Shown: in pieces, positions 7,038-14,215 of the stretch
Layout: every line of letters begins with the position of its first letter
Position numbering within the stretch: position 1 is the first letter of the stretch
Source of the DNA: Alphaproteobacteria bacterium MarineAlpha10_Bin2
Lineage (GTDB): Bacteria; Pseudomonadota; Alphaproteobacteria; UBA828
Direction: 5' to 3'
DNA: 16,397 nt
Assembly: GCA_002937555.1 (NCBI GenBank)
Contig: PTKB01000024.1
Coordinates: 1 to 16,397 of the forward strand
Translations under genes and position numbers: made by a program
Notes under the pieces: generated by a model
What the model saw: the letters and a program-made list of their open reading frames with translations, nothing else
Database searches by the model: none
What the model was told of the DNA's origin: nothing

Positions 7038-8270
7038 CTAGGCTTTATCCGCCAGTTTGTGCACGGTTTTGGCGGCATCGCTCGGCTCCACCGCGCGGTG
7101 AAGCCAGGGCGTCATCAGCCGGTTGACGTTAAAGAGACCTTCCAGCAGGCCCGGCACCACCACTTCGGAGGGCAGGTTCTGCTTGGGCATGGCGCGCAGC
7201 GCCGCGGCCATTTTGGCGGGATCGCGCTTGCCGTCATTGATCAGCAGCTTGGCGAGGCCGAACTCTTGCGCCCGCGAGGCGCGGATGCGTTGCTCGAGGC
7301 GCGGCTTTTCGCGCGGCACGATGAGCGCCCGTTTGTCGAACGACAGGATCTCGCAAAACGTATTATAGCCGCCCATCGCGACGACGCCCGCGGCATGGGT
7401 CATCAAGCTCTCCAAATGCGGATCGAAAGTGATGGTATCGACGCGCTCCAACCGGCTCGCGCGTTTGGCGAACCGCGCGCGCGTCTCCGGTTGCATGAAC
7501 GGTCCGAGCACAAACAGTACCGGGTAGGGCAACAGCGGATCCGATTCATAGGCGCTCAGCACCCAATCGACCATTTCCTCGCCATCGCCGCCGCCGCCGG
7601 TGGTGGCGAGCAGATACGGGCGCTTGACGATGTCGAACTCCGGCATGTTTTGCGCGGTGCCGGCTTGGCGCGGCAAATAGCCGGTATAGATGATCTTGCG
7701 CCGGGTTTTCTCGCTCAGTCCCATATTTTCCAACGGTTTGCAGATCTGCGGCAGGCCGTAGACCCACATTTCGTCATACAGGTGCTCCAGCACCGGATGG
7801 ACGTTCTTGGAACGCCACTCGGCGGCGAGCAGATTGGGCTCATCCATCACGTCGCGCAGGCCCAGGATCAGGCGGGTGCCGCGCTCCTTCAGCATTTCCA
7901 GGGTTTCCTTGACTTCGCCGCGCAAGCCGATCGGTTCCTTGTCGACGATGAACACGTCGGGATCGAATATGCTCGCTGTGTGCTTGATGATGGAGCTGCG
8001 CAGCATCAGCGTGTCTTCGATATCCATATGCAGGCTGAGCGAAGTGTATTCGCCGTTTCTCAGCTTGATCACACCAGGAACGCGGACGAAATCCACGCGC
8101 GTGCGAAAATCGAAACTGCCGATGATCGGCGAGCCCGACAGGATCAGCACCGTCAAATGCTTATTTTGCTCCACCAGATGATGGGCAATTGCCCGGCAGC
8201 GCCGAAGATGCCCCAGCCCGAACGTATCATGGCTGTAGATCAGTATTCGCGAGCTTCCCTTTTGGCCCAT
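7038..8270 (-). CDS. Predicted glycosyltransferase with GHLRR motif (GT-B, MurG-like), copy 1
   Basis: A 410-residue cytoplasmic GT-B-type glycosyltransferase without membrane helices. The N-terminal domain opens with RILIYSHDTFGLGHLRRCRA (8-27); the GxGHLRR loop is the acceptor-side signature of the COG4671-like predicted glycosyltransferases. LILGLRDVMDEP follows in the middle. The C-terminal nucleotide-sugar domain has PYLLATTGGGGDGEEMVDW and AGVVAMGGYNTFCEILSFDK with RALIVPREKPRLEQRIRA, typical of MurG/GT28-like donor sites. Neither donor nor acceptor can be named. The second glycosyltransferase of this window (14988-16130) shows the same motifs in the same order. The gene lies 25 bp downstream of the solute-binding protein gene and 43 bp upstream of the TylF-like gene, so it is embedded in the transporter operon. 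The ATG at 8270 gives the full N-terminal Rossmann strand. Confidence 0.85.
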   Translation of the reverse strand: MGQKGSSRILIYSHDTFGLGHLRRCRAIAHHLVEQNKHLTVLILSGSPIIGSFDFRTRVDFVRVPGVIKLRNGEYTSLSLHMDIEDTLMLRSSIIKHTASIFDPDVFIVDKEPIGLRGEVKETLEMLKERGTRLILGLRDVMDEPNLLAAEWRSKNVHPVLEHLYDEMWVYGLPQICKPLENMGLSEKTRRKIIYTGYLPRQAGTAQNMPEFDIVKRPYLLATTGGGGDGEEMVDWVLSAYESDPLLPYPVLFVLGPFMQPETRARFAKRASRLERVDTITFDPHLESLMTHAAGVVAMGGYNTFCEILSFDKRALIVPREKPRLEQRIRASRAQEFGLAKLLINDGKRDPAKMAAALRAMPKQNLPSEVVVPGLLEGLFNVNRLMTPWLHRAVEPSDAAKTVHKLADKA

Positions 8271-8295
8271 AAGCTTGGTTTCCCTGTGCTTTCGG

Positions 8296-10227
8296 CTAAT
8301 TATCGAACCAGAATGTATCGGGCATGTAGATGCCTAGATGTGCCCCCGGGTTCCAATTGTATATTCCCACTTCAGGCACGTTGCGCAGGTTATCAGCCAC
8401 GACCACGGGCTGTAAGACTCCGCTGATAAGTCCGATCGTAAACACGTTGTCGGCATGCAGGTCGAGAATTTCATGCCATATGCGCTCGCGCTCCGGCCCT
8501 TTGCCGACGCGGAACCATTCTTCGTGCAGTTCCAAAAGCCGCGCCGCATCGGGCAGTTCGGGCGCCACGCCGGCCATGCCGGAGGTCTCGTAATGCTGGC
8601 CCCATTTAGGCCATTGCAAGCTCGTTTGCCGGGTCGGGGCGAACTCCGCGGGGCTCATATCGGGCGTCGGCATGGCGTTTTCATAGCCGGCCCAGATCGA
8701 CATTTGCGATTCGCCGGCATAGATGCGGTTGCGGAACACCTCGCGCTGCGACGGCTTGGTATAGACTTTGATGCCGATTGCCGCCCACGCGTCTCGCACC
8801 AATTCCAGCACATCCGATTGTTCGGTATCCTCGCCCGCCGTCTCGACGATGATTTCAAGCCGCCGGCCGTCGGCGAACACGCGGAAATCATCATCGTCGA
8901 AATCCGTCAGGCCGATCTCGTCGAGCAGCCGGTTGGCCGTATCGACATCGTAGCGCGCCCATTCATCGCGATAGCGCTCCTTGAACAGCGGGCTGTCGGG
9001 CAGCACCGTGTTGTTGCCCTCGATGCCGAGGCCGTAATACATCACCTGATTGATTTCATGGCGGTTGATGGCGAGCGACAAGGCGCGCCGGAAGCGAACT
9101 TCGCGAAAGAGCGCGCGCCAGGCGTCGTCCTTGACATTGAGGTTGGGGTAAAGCGCAAGACGCGCGCCGCCCGCTGTGCGCCACAGCCGCACCGTATAGC
9201 TATGCCGCTTTTCGCCTTCTTTGAGGAATGTATAGTCGCTGAAATTCAAACTGCGGGCCTGCAAATCCACTTCGCCCGAGCCGACCTTGGCGGGGATCAG
9301 CTTGCTGTCGGCCACCGTCATGGTGACTTCGTCGAAATAGGGCAGCTGGCGCCCGTTCGGATCGACGCGGTGGAAATAAGGATTGCGCAGGCCGAGGAAA
9401 CGGGTCGCCGGCGGCCGGGTGGTGTTGATCCAGGGTTGCAATGTAGGCAGGTCGGGATTGTCGAATTTGTACTGATTGTCCTTGGTATTGTGTTCGGCGG
9501 CCCAATTCCGCATCAGCCGGCTGGTGAGCGCGCTCTCTTTCTTTTTCTTCTTTTTATAGGCGTCGTGAAACTGTTTGAGATAATGCGCCGGGCGATAGAT
9601 GAACAACGGCGCCGCGCCGGCGAGCGCCGGCAGAAATGTCGGATTGGGCTGGGTCCAGCTGTAGCGCACGGTGGTTTCGTCGATAATCTCGACCACCGGC
9701 AGCTCATTGTTCACCCGGAGCGCGCGCGGCGGTCCGGACGGCGAGAGCTCTTCATTGTTGGCGACGTCCTCCCAGTAATAGCGGAAATCTTCGCTGGTGA
9801 ACGGGTGGCCGTCGGACCATTTATGCCCTTCGCGAAGTTTCAGCGTGTAAACGCGTTCGTCCTCGACGATCACATCGGCCAGGATGTCCGGTACCAACTC
9901 CAGCGTTTGGCGATAGGTGACGAGGCGGGCATAGCCATAGACCGAGAACATTTTCACATCTTTGGAACGGTGGATCAGCATGCGCCATTGGCCGCCATGG
10001 CGGCCCGCCACCAAATTCTCGCCGTCCATGGCAATCACCCGCGGCTCGGCCGGCAGGCGTTCGGCGATGGCCGGAAGTTCGCCGGCTTCAACCCGCGCTT
10101 CGAAGGCCGGCGCCTCGATATAGCTGAGCGTCTCCGCGCGCGCCGCGCCGCCGATGAGGCCGGCGAACATCACGGCCAGCAGCGCGCCGGCGGACAATTT
10201 TATCGCACTGGAATTTTGAACAAACAC
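8296..10227 (-). CDS. ABC transporter solute-binding protein, family 5 (peptide/oligosaccharide)
   Basis: A 643-residue periplasmic binding protein, longer than the usual 500-560. It starts at GTG 10227 with GGAG about 10 bases upstream. A Sec signal peptide is clear (KLSAGALLAVMFAGLIGGAARA, cleavage after Ala31). Family 5 landmarks follow: YTLKLREGHKWSDGHPFTSED (127-147), then EVRFRRALSLAINRHEINQ and YDVDTANRLLDEIGL, where the last helix and loop resemble the usual family pattern. The N-terminal 100 residues and a basic insert with six lysines (YKKKKKKESALTS, from 224) are unusual. Large members of this family bind oligosaccharides as well as oligopeptides, so a glycan ligand is possible. 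It is the first gene of the middle operon, read divergently from the small methyltransferase. It should deliver substrate to the two permeases; the double ATPase lies in the right-hand block. Confidence 0.92.
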   Translation of the reverse strand: MFVQNSSAIKLSAGALLAVMFAGLIGGAARAETLSYIEAPAFEARVEAGELPAIAERLPAEPRVIAMDGENLVAGRHGGQWRMLIHRSKDVKMFSVYGYARLVTYRQTLELVPDILADVIVEDERVYTLKLREGHKWSDGHPFTSEDFRYYWEDVANNEELSPSGPPRALRVNNELPVVEIIDETTVRYSWTQPNPTFLPALAGAAPLFIYRPAHYLKQFHDAYKKKKKKESALTSRLMRNWAAEHNTKDNQYKFDNPDLPTLQPWINTTRPPATRFLGLRNPYFHRVDPNGRQLPYFDEVTMTVADSKLIPAKVGSGEVDLQARSLNFSDYTFLKEGEKRHSYTVRLWRTAGGARLALYPNLNVKDDAWRALFREVRFRRALSLAINRHEINQVMYYGLGIEGNNTVLPDSPLFKERYRDEWARYDVDTANRLLDEIGLTDFDDDDFRVFADGRRLEIIVETAGEDTEQSDVLELVRDAWAAIGIKVYTKPSQREVFRNRIYAGESQMSIWAGYENAMPTPDMSPAEFAPTRQTSLQWPKWGQHYETSGMAGVAPELPDAARLLELHEEWFRVGKGPERERIWHEILDLHADNVFTIGLISGVLQPVVVADNLRNVPEVGIYNWNPGAHLGIYMPDTFWFDN

Positions 10228-10434
10228 GAAATCGCAACTCCGGAATCTGGCCTAGCGGCAATTCCCGATGGCGCGCGCGATGTTCCACGCCGCAAACCCG
10301 CCGCGCCGCAATTCGCACATGCTATCCCCTGCCCGCATTCGCGCGCCAATCGCAACCATTCGTTCGCTCCCTGAATTCCGGCCGCTGCCTTCATTCACGT
10401 CTTGTTGGCTCCGCCGCCGGTTGGCCGCCGGAGC

Positions 10435-10465
10435 CCGGCGAGGGTATCATATAGGCCCTCGCCGG
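10435..10465. promoter_or_regulatory. Perfect 10-bp inverted repeat, possible operator
   Basis: CCGGCGAGGG at 10435-10444 is repeated inverted as CCCTCGCCGG at 10456-10465, separated by the 11-base AT-rich spacer TATCATATAGG. There is no T-run on either side, so a terminator is unlikely. It sits in the divergent region and its arms flank a good -10 hexamer for the minus strand, which is the geometry expected of a repressor or activator site. Confidence 0.4.
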
Positions 10466-10473
10466 TCGAACAA
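10446..10473 (-). promoter_or_regulatory. Candidate sigma70-type promoter for the binding-protein operon
   Basis: On the minus strand, TTGTTC (10473-10468) and TATGAT (10451-10446) are spaced by 16 bases. The -10 matches the consensus at five of six positions, the -35 at three. The hexamer is about 220 bases upstream of the GTG at 10227, implying a long leader. An inverted repeat brackets the -10. This is a sequence match only. Confidence 0.3.
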
Positions 10474-10563
10474 ATCAATCGCTCTGGTAAGCCCGCGCTT
10501 TCGCCGTTTATCATTGCGCCGGAGCCATTTAGGCGTAGGCCGCCGGTCCCATAGGTAGGCAGT

Positions 10564-11067
10564 ATGGTAGATAGCCGTCTCGATCAATTCATTCGCCGCA
10601 TCAAGGCGCAGCGCGCCTGCCTAAATATGGCGGCGGGGCTGATCTCCGGCATGAGTGGCCCGATATTGGAGCTTGGCCTCGGCAACGGACGCACCTACGA
10701 CCATCTGCGTGAGCTATTCCCGGCCCGCGACATCTATGTATTCGAGCGCGATGTCGCCGCTCATCCAGATTGCATTCCTGACGAGACCCATCTTTTGCAC
10801 GGCGACTTCAAGGAGACGGTGCCCGGCGCGCTGGCACGCATCGGCGCGCCGGCCGCTCTAATACATGGCGATATTGGCAGCGCCGATTCGGCGCGCGACG
10901 CCGAGCTTGCGGCTTGGCTGGGGCCGGCGTTGCGCTCTTTGGCCGCGCCCGGTGCGGTGATTCTCAGCGACCGCGCGATCGGCGATGCGGTATGGCCACC
11001 GGAGCCGCTGCCGCGCGATGTCGCGCCCGGAGTCTACTTCATGTACCGCGCCGTGGCGCTCCATTAG
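10564..11067 (+). CDS. Small class I SAM-dependent methyltransferase (Methyltransf_17-like)
   Basis: A compact 167-residue protein starting at ATG 10564 with AGGTAGGC just upstream. The opening SRLDQFIRRIKAQRACLNMA (4-23) leads into the glycine-rich SAM loop PILELGLGNGRTYDHLRELF (33-52). The acidic strand end IYVFERDVAAHPDC (57-70) and LIHGDIGSADSARD (99-112) follow. AVILSDRAIG forms a late core strand. The pattern fits the short methyltransferase-fold proteins grouped as Methyltransf_17, a family known from alphaproteobacteria with no assigned substrate that I can recall. The length is near the family norm and there is no accessory domain. It is the only plus-strand gene in the 3.2-16.4 kb block and lies between the two halves of the ABC transporter, so it has its own promoter. 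Its role could be methylating a product of this locus, but that is inference. Confidence 0.75.
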   Translation: MVDSRLDQFIRRIKAQRACLNMAAGLISGMSGPILELGLGNGRTYDHLRELFPARDIYVFERDVAAHPDCIPDETHLLHGDFKETVPGALARIGAPAALIHGDIGSADSARDAELAAWLGPALRSLAAPGAVILSDRAIGDAVWPPEPLPRDVAPGVYFMYRAVALH

Positions 11068-11111
11068 AGCAAATCCCGACCAGGTGGAATCACCTGCGAC
11101 GACGATTTGCT
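11068..11111. repeat. Nested palindrome between convergent genes
   Basis: Outer arms AGCAAATC (11068-11075) and GATTTGCT (11104-11111) match perfectly. An inner hairpin, CAGGTG-GAAT-CACCTG (11081-11096), sits inside, with CGAC-containing linkers on both sides. It starts right after the methyltransferase stop and lies between that gene and the converging PA14 gene. No T-run follows on either strand. It resembles the dispersed extragenic palindromes of alphaproteobacterial genomes, and may also act as a weak bidirectional terminator. A single copy is seen in this window. Confidence 0.55.
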
Positions 11112-11140
11112 TCAATTCCAAAGAGATGGAGGGGCAAGTT

Positions 11141-11776
11141 TTATTCCGGAAGATGGGCGAAATATTCCGCCTCGATGACCTCTTCCTCGCCTTCGCCGGC
11201 GCCCGGCCGCATCCATGCCAACACCAGCGCCGAAGTGCCCTTCTTCTGAAAATATTCCAGATTCATCGGATACCACGTGTCTGCTTCGACTGTGATGTCG
11301 GCAGGACCGACCAAGCGGTCCGAAAGCTTGCGCGGATCCTCGAGGATCGGATCGCTGTTGTCCTCGCCAACCCAAAGACGCATTCCGTCATTAACCAAAG
11401 CGAGAAGCTGGAATTGCCCTGATTCCGGAAACCGGACAAAGCCGGTAATGATGGCGACGACAATCGAGCCGCGATCCGTGCCCAGCACCGGACCCTGCTC
11501 ATTGGCGACAAAATCCAAATTCGCCAGCGGCGCGCCTGGGCCGGGATCCTTGTGATCCAACCAGGCATAAAGCTCGTCGAGAACATCCAGTTTCAAATAG
11601 TAATAATCGACGGCGAGGCCCGGCTCGAGCGCATCGGCTTCGGGTTGCGGGTCGGCGGGCTGGGCGCTGTCGGCCAAGGCGGCGGGTGACAGGAGCGCCA
11701 CCGAAAGCATCAGTGAGAGCGCAAAAGCCAGACACGCCGATGTGCTGAGGTTCTTGTGTGCGGCTAGTTTATTCAT
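11141..11776 (-). CDS. Secreted PA14-domain protein
   Basis: A 211-residue exported protein with an excellent ribosome-binding site: AGGAGG eight bases before ATG 11776, overlapping the end of the ATPase gene. Residues 1-35 form a signal peptide (TSACLAFALSLMLSVALLS, then PAALA before Asp36). After a short acidic linker comes one PA14-like beta-barrel domain. It opens with GLAVDYYYLKLDVLDELYAW and includes IITGFVRFPESGQFQLLALV, NDGMRLWVGEDNSDPILED, and WYPMNLEYFQKKGTSALVLAW near the end. PA14 domains commonly bind carbohydrate and occur in glycosidases, adhesins and toxins; here there is no catalytic partner domain. The protein is probably periplasmic, as no lipobox Cys is seen. It is the last gene of the right-hand operon, 13 bp after the ABC ATPase, which supports a role in capturing or presenting the transported glycan. 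Confidence 0.78.
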   Translation of the reverse strand: MNKLAAHKNLSTSACLAFALSLMLSVALLSPAALADSAQPADPQPEADALEPGLAVDYYYLKLDVLDELYAWLDHKDPGPGAPLANLDFVANEQGPVLGTDRGSIVVAIITGFVRFPESGQFQLLALVNDGMRLWVGEDNSDPILEDPRKLSDRLVGPADITVEADTWYPMNLEYFQKKGTSALVLAWMRPGAGEGEEEVIEAEYFAHLPE

Positions 11777-11789
11777 TCTTGTGGCCTCC

Positions 11790-13685
11790 TCACGATGCTG
11801 CGGCGGTGATGCCTTTCGCCCGGACGGGATCCGCGCGCACGAAATGTTCGGGCTCGAATTCGACCAAATCCAAAGTGCCCGTGCCGTCGATGGTGAAAGG
11901 CTGCGGCCAGGCCGCGGGCAGTGAGGCTTTGCCTTCCATGAGCGCGCTCAGATCGAGCTTGTTGTCGAGATTGGGCTCCGGCACGGCGCTGAGCAGCGCC
12001 TTGGTGTAAGGGTGAATGGGGTTCTGAAACAATTGCTCGCGCGGCGCGATTTCGACCAGCCGCCCGGCGCACATCACGGCGATGCGCTGGGCGATGTAAT
12101 CGACCACCGCGAGATTGTGCGAGATGAAAAGATAAGTCAGGCCCAATTTGTCCTGCAAATCCTTGAGCAAATTCAGCACTTGCGCCTGGATCGACACATC
12201 GAGCGCCGACACCGGCTCGTCGCAAATAATCATTTCCGGGCGCAACGCCAGCGCGCGGGCGATGCCGATGCGCTGGCGCTGCCCGCCCGAGAAGCTGTGC
12301 GGATAGCGCCGGAGGTAGCGCGGGTCGAGGCCGACAAGGCGCATCAATTCCTGGACGAATTCACGCCGCTCCTGCTTGTCGCCCACGCGGTGAATGATCA
12401 GCGGCTCGGCGACGATGTCGTAGACCGTCATGCGCGGGTTGAGCGAGCCGAACGGGTCCTGGAAAATGAACTGGATTTTGCGCCGGAACGGAATGAGCTG
12501 CGCCGTGGAGAGCGCGCGCACATCGATTTCTTGCCCCCGGTCGTTGAATTTGATCTCCCCCGAATCCGCTCCGACGGCGCGCAGGATCAATTTGCTGAGC
12601 GTGGTCTTGCCGCAGCCGCTTTCGCCGACCAGGCCGAGACATTCGCCGCGCCGCACTTCGAAACTGACATCGTCGACCGCGCACAAGGTCCCCGCAGCCT
12701 TGTCGCCGAACAGCCCGGCCTTACGGATTATGAAATTTTTGGTGACATGGGAGACCTTGAGCACTGCCTGATCGGCACCGTCTGCGTGCGGCTCGATCTT
12801 GCCTTTTTCCAGAAACGTCCCGGTTTCGGCCTTGATTTCGCGGATCGGCACCAGCCGCTCTCCGGGTTCCATGCCGAAGCGCGGCACCGCGCGCAACAGC
12901 GATTTCAGATAGGGGTGCTCGGCATTGCGGAAGATATCCTCCACCGTGCCGCTTTCCATCAGCTTGCCGTGATACATGACGACAACCTCATCGGCGACAT
13001 TGGCGACGACGCCGAGATCATGAGTGATCATCAGCACCGCCATGCCGAGCTCGCTCTGCAGGTCCTTCAACAATTTGAGGATTTGCGCCTGGATGGTGAC
13101 GTCGAGCGCGGTCGTCGGTTCGTCGGCAATCAGCAGCGCCGGGCGGCAAATCAGCGCCATGGCGATCATCGCGCGCTGACGCAAGCCGCCCGAAAGCTCG
13201 AACGGATAGGTTTTCAAGGCGCGTTCGGGGTCGGGAAACCCGACCAGGCGCAAGATTTCCTGCGTCGTGCTTTTAATCTCGTCCTTGCCGGCATCGCAGT
13301 GCAGGCGAAACGCTTCGCCGACCTGATTGCCGATGGTGTGGAGCGGCGACAGCGATGTCATCGGCTCCTGAAAGATGATCGAGATGCGCCCGCCGCGGAT
13401 TTTTCGCATGCGCGCGCTGTTGGGATTGAGTTGGGCGATGTCGATGGGCGGGCCATCTTGGGCTGGATCGTCGAGCAGAATCTCGCCGCCCTCGATGCGC
13501 GCCACCTTGGGCAGGATTTGCATGATGGATTGCGAGACCACCGATTTTCCCGAGCCGGATTCGCCGACCAACGCCACCGTGCCGCCCTTGGGAATGCGGA
13601 ACGAAATGCCGTCGACCGCCTTGATGATCCCTTCGGCGACATGGAAGTGGACCTTGAGATCGTTGACTTGCAGCAGGTCGGTCAC
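11790..13685 (-). CDS. Fused double ABC ATPase, DppD-DppF type
   Basis: One 631-residue polypeptide carries both nucleotide-binding domains of an oligopeptide-type importer. Domain 1: Walker A GESGSGKS (41-48), Q-loop Gln106, signature LSGGLRQ (164-170), Walker B LLIADE (184-189), H-loop His222. Domain 2: Walker A GESGCGKT (354-361), Q-loop Gln409, signature FSGGQRQ (465-471), Walker B MIICDE (485-490), His523. Each domain ends with the Opp/Dpp extension (NAEHPYLKSLLRAVP and NPIHPYTKALLSAVP). All catalytic motifs look intact. It would sit on the cytoplasmic face and power the DppB/DppC-like permeases encoded 6-8 kb away, since no other permease is present in the window. The start is GTG 13685, overlapping the upstream stop by 4 nt (GTGA). 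A tail of about 60 residues after the last conserved motif ends in ITAAAS. Confidence 0.95.
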   Translation of the reverse strand: MTDLLQVNDLKVHFHVAEGIIKAVDGISFRIPKGGTVALVGESGSGKSVVSQSIMQILPKVARIEGGEILLDDPAQDGPPIDIAQLNPNSARMRKIRGGRISIIFQEPMTSLSPLHTIGNQVGEAFRLHCDAGKDEIKSTTQEILRLVGFPDPERALKTYPFELSGGLRQRAMIAMALICRPALLIADEPTTALDVTIQAQILKLLKDLQSELGMAVLMITHDLGVVANVADEVVVMYHGKLMESGTVEDIFRNAEHPYLKSLLRAVPRFGMEPGERLVPIREIKAETGTFLEKGKIEPHADGADQAVLKVSHVTKNFIIRKAGLFGDKAAGTLCAVDDVSFEVRRGECLGLVGESGCGKTTLSKLILRAVGADSGEIKFNDRGQEIDVRALSTAQLIPFRRKIQFIFQDPFGSLNPRMTVYDIVAEPLIIHRVGDKQERREFVQELMRLVGLDPRYLRRYPHSFSGGQRQRIGIARALALRPEMIICDEPVSALDVSIQAQVLNLLKDLQDKLGLTYLFISHNLAVVDYIAQRIAVMCAGRLVEIAPREQLFQNPIHPYTKALLSAVPEPNLDNKLDLSALMEGKASLPAAWPQPFTIDGTGTLDLVEFEPEHFVRADPVRAKGITAAAS

Positions 13686-14215
13686 GGCGCGCCTCCGCAG
13701 CTGTTCTCGGCGGCATTTGCTTCGGCCGAATCGAGCACGCCGAGCGCCATCAAATTCTGCATCGTTCCCGGGTCCAGTTCGAGCGCCCGCGCTCGCGCCT
13801 CGCGGGCGGCGCGCGCCACCACCTTATCGAATCCATCGAGCGTGGAATCGAGCCGGATTGTGCGTTTCTCTCCTCTCAGGCGAAGCTGCATCCACCCTCC
13901 ATGGCGGTCCCGTCTGGTCGAAAAATAGCTCAACTTGACCTCGCGCAATTCGCTCCAGGGAACAGTGAAGCTCCACAGGCTGCGTAAGGTTACACCGCCG
14001 TTCGAGACCTCGACAAATGTATCGTGCCGGATCGCGGTGCGCAGGCCAAACACGAAAAACAGAATGGCGAACCCGATAAGAACGCCCGTAACCGCCGCAA
14101 GCGGTGTGACCAGGGCCAGGGGAACCAGGGTGAAGGCGAGGCCGAGGGCGGCATAGAAATAATCCAGCGCGATCGCGCGGGCGGGATAGCGCAAGCGTTG
14201 GCCGGTTTGGTCCAT
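13682..14215 (-). CDS. Small membrane protein, two helices plus PH-like domain
   Basis: A 177-residue protein from ATG 14215, whose start overlaps the deacetylase stop by one base (TAATG). After a short leader (MDQTGQRLRYPARAIALDY), two adjacent transmembrane helices span roughly residues 20-58 (FYAALGLAFTLVPLALVTPL and GVLIGFAILFFVFGL). The cytoplasmic remainder has the strand pattern of a bacterial PH-like domain: VEVSNGGVTLRSLWSFTVPW, SELREVKLSYFS, GGWMQLRLRGEKRTIRLD, and a closing helix (DGFDKVVARAAREARARAL). The PH assignment comes from the pattern, not from a recognised family. Proteins of this layout often have no known function. Its tight coupling to the deacetylase upstream and the ABC ATPase downstream (4-nt overlap) suggests it works at the membrane step of the same process. 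Confidence 0.75.
   Translation of the reverse strand: MDQTGQRLRYPARAIALDYFYAALGLAFTLVPLALVTPLAAVTGVLIGFAILFFVFGLRTAIRHDTFVEVSNGGVTLRSLWSFTVPWSELREVKLSYFSTRRDRHGGWMQLRLRGEKRTIRLDSTLDGFDKVVARAAREARARALELDPGTMQNLMALGVLDSAEANAAENSCGGAP

Larger units (their letters stand above)
10228..10563. other. Divergent intergenic region, binding protein / methyltransferase
   Basis: This 336-bp gap separates the minus-strand binding-protein operon from the plus-strand methyltransferase gene. It contains a perfect 10-bp inverted repeat and a candidate minus-strand promoter (both listed separately). The purine-rich AGGTAGGC just before the ATG at 10564 can serve as the methyltransferase ribosome-binding site. 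A 96-codon plus-strand frame (10268-10558) is very Arg-rich and not protein-like. Nothing else stands out. Confidence 0.5.

Noticed and set aside
6903..8426. Plus-strand frame of 507 codons opposite the first glycosyltransferase and part of the TylF-like gene
   Set aside because: It spans two real genes and the gap between them, and has the His/Gln/Arg-rich character of an antisense artefact.
8455..10374. Plus-strand frame of 639 codons opposite the solute-binding protein
   Set aside because: The minus-strand protein has a signal peptide and family 5 motifs. The plus-strand translation shows no domain, and its length follows from the third-position GC bias.
10268..10558. Possible 96-codon gene in the divergent region
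   Set aside because: The product is strongly Arg-rich without hydrophobic core or known motif, lacks a ribosome-binding site, and overlaps the likely promoter and operator.
12012..13928. Long plus-strand open frame (638 codons) opposite the ABC ATPase
   Set aside because: It is the antisense shadow of the double ATPase, whose Walker and signature motifs are intact. The antisense product is a low-complexity mix of His, Asp, Arg and Gln with no recognisable domain, as expected from high-GC codon bias.
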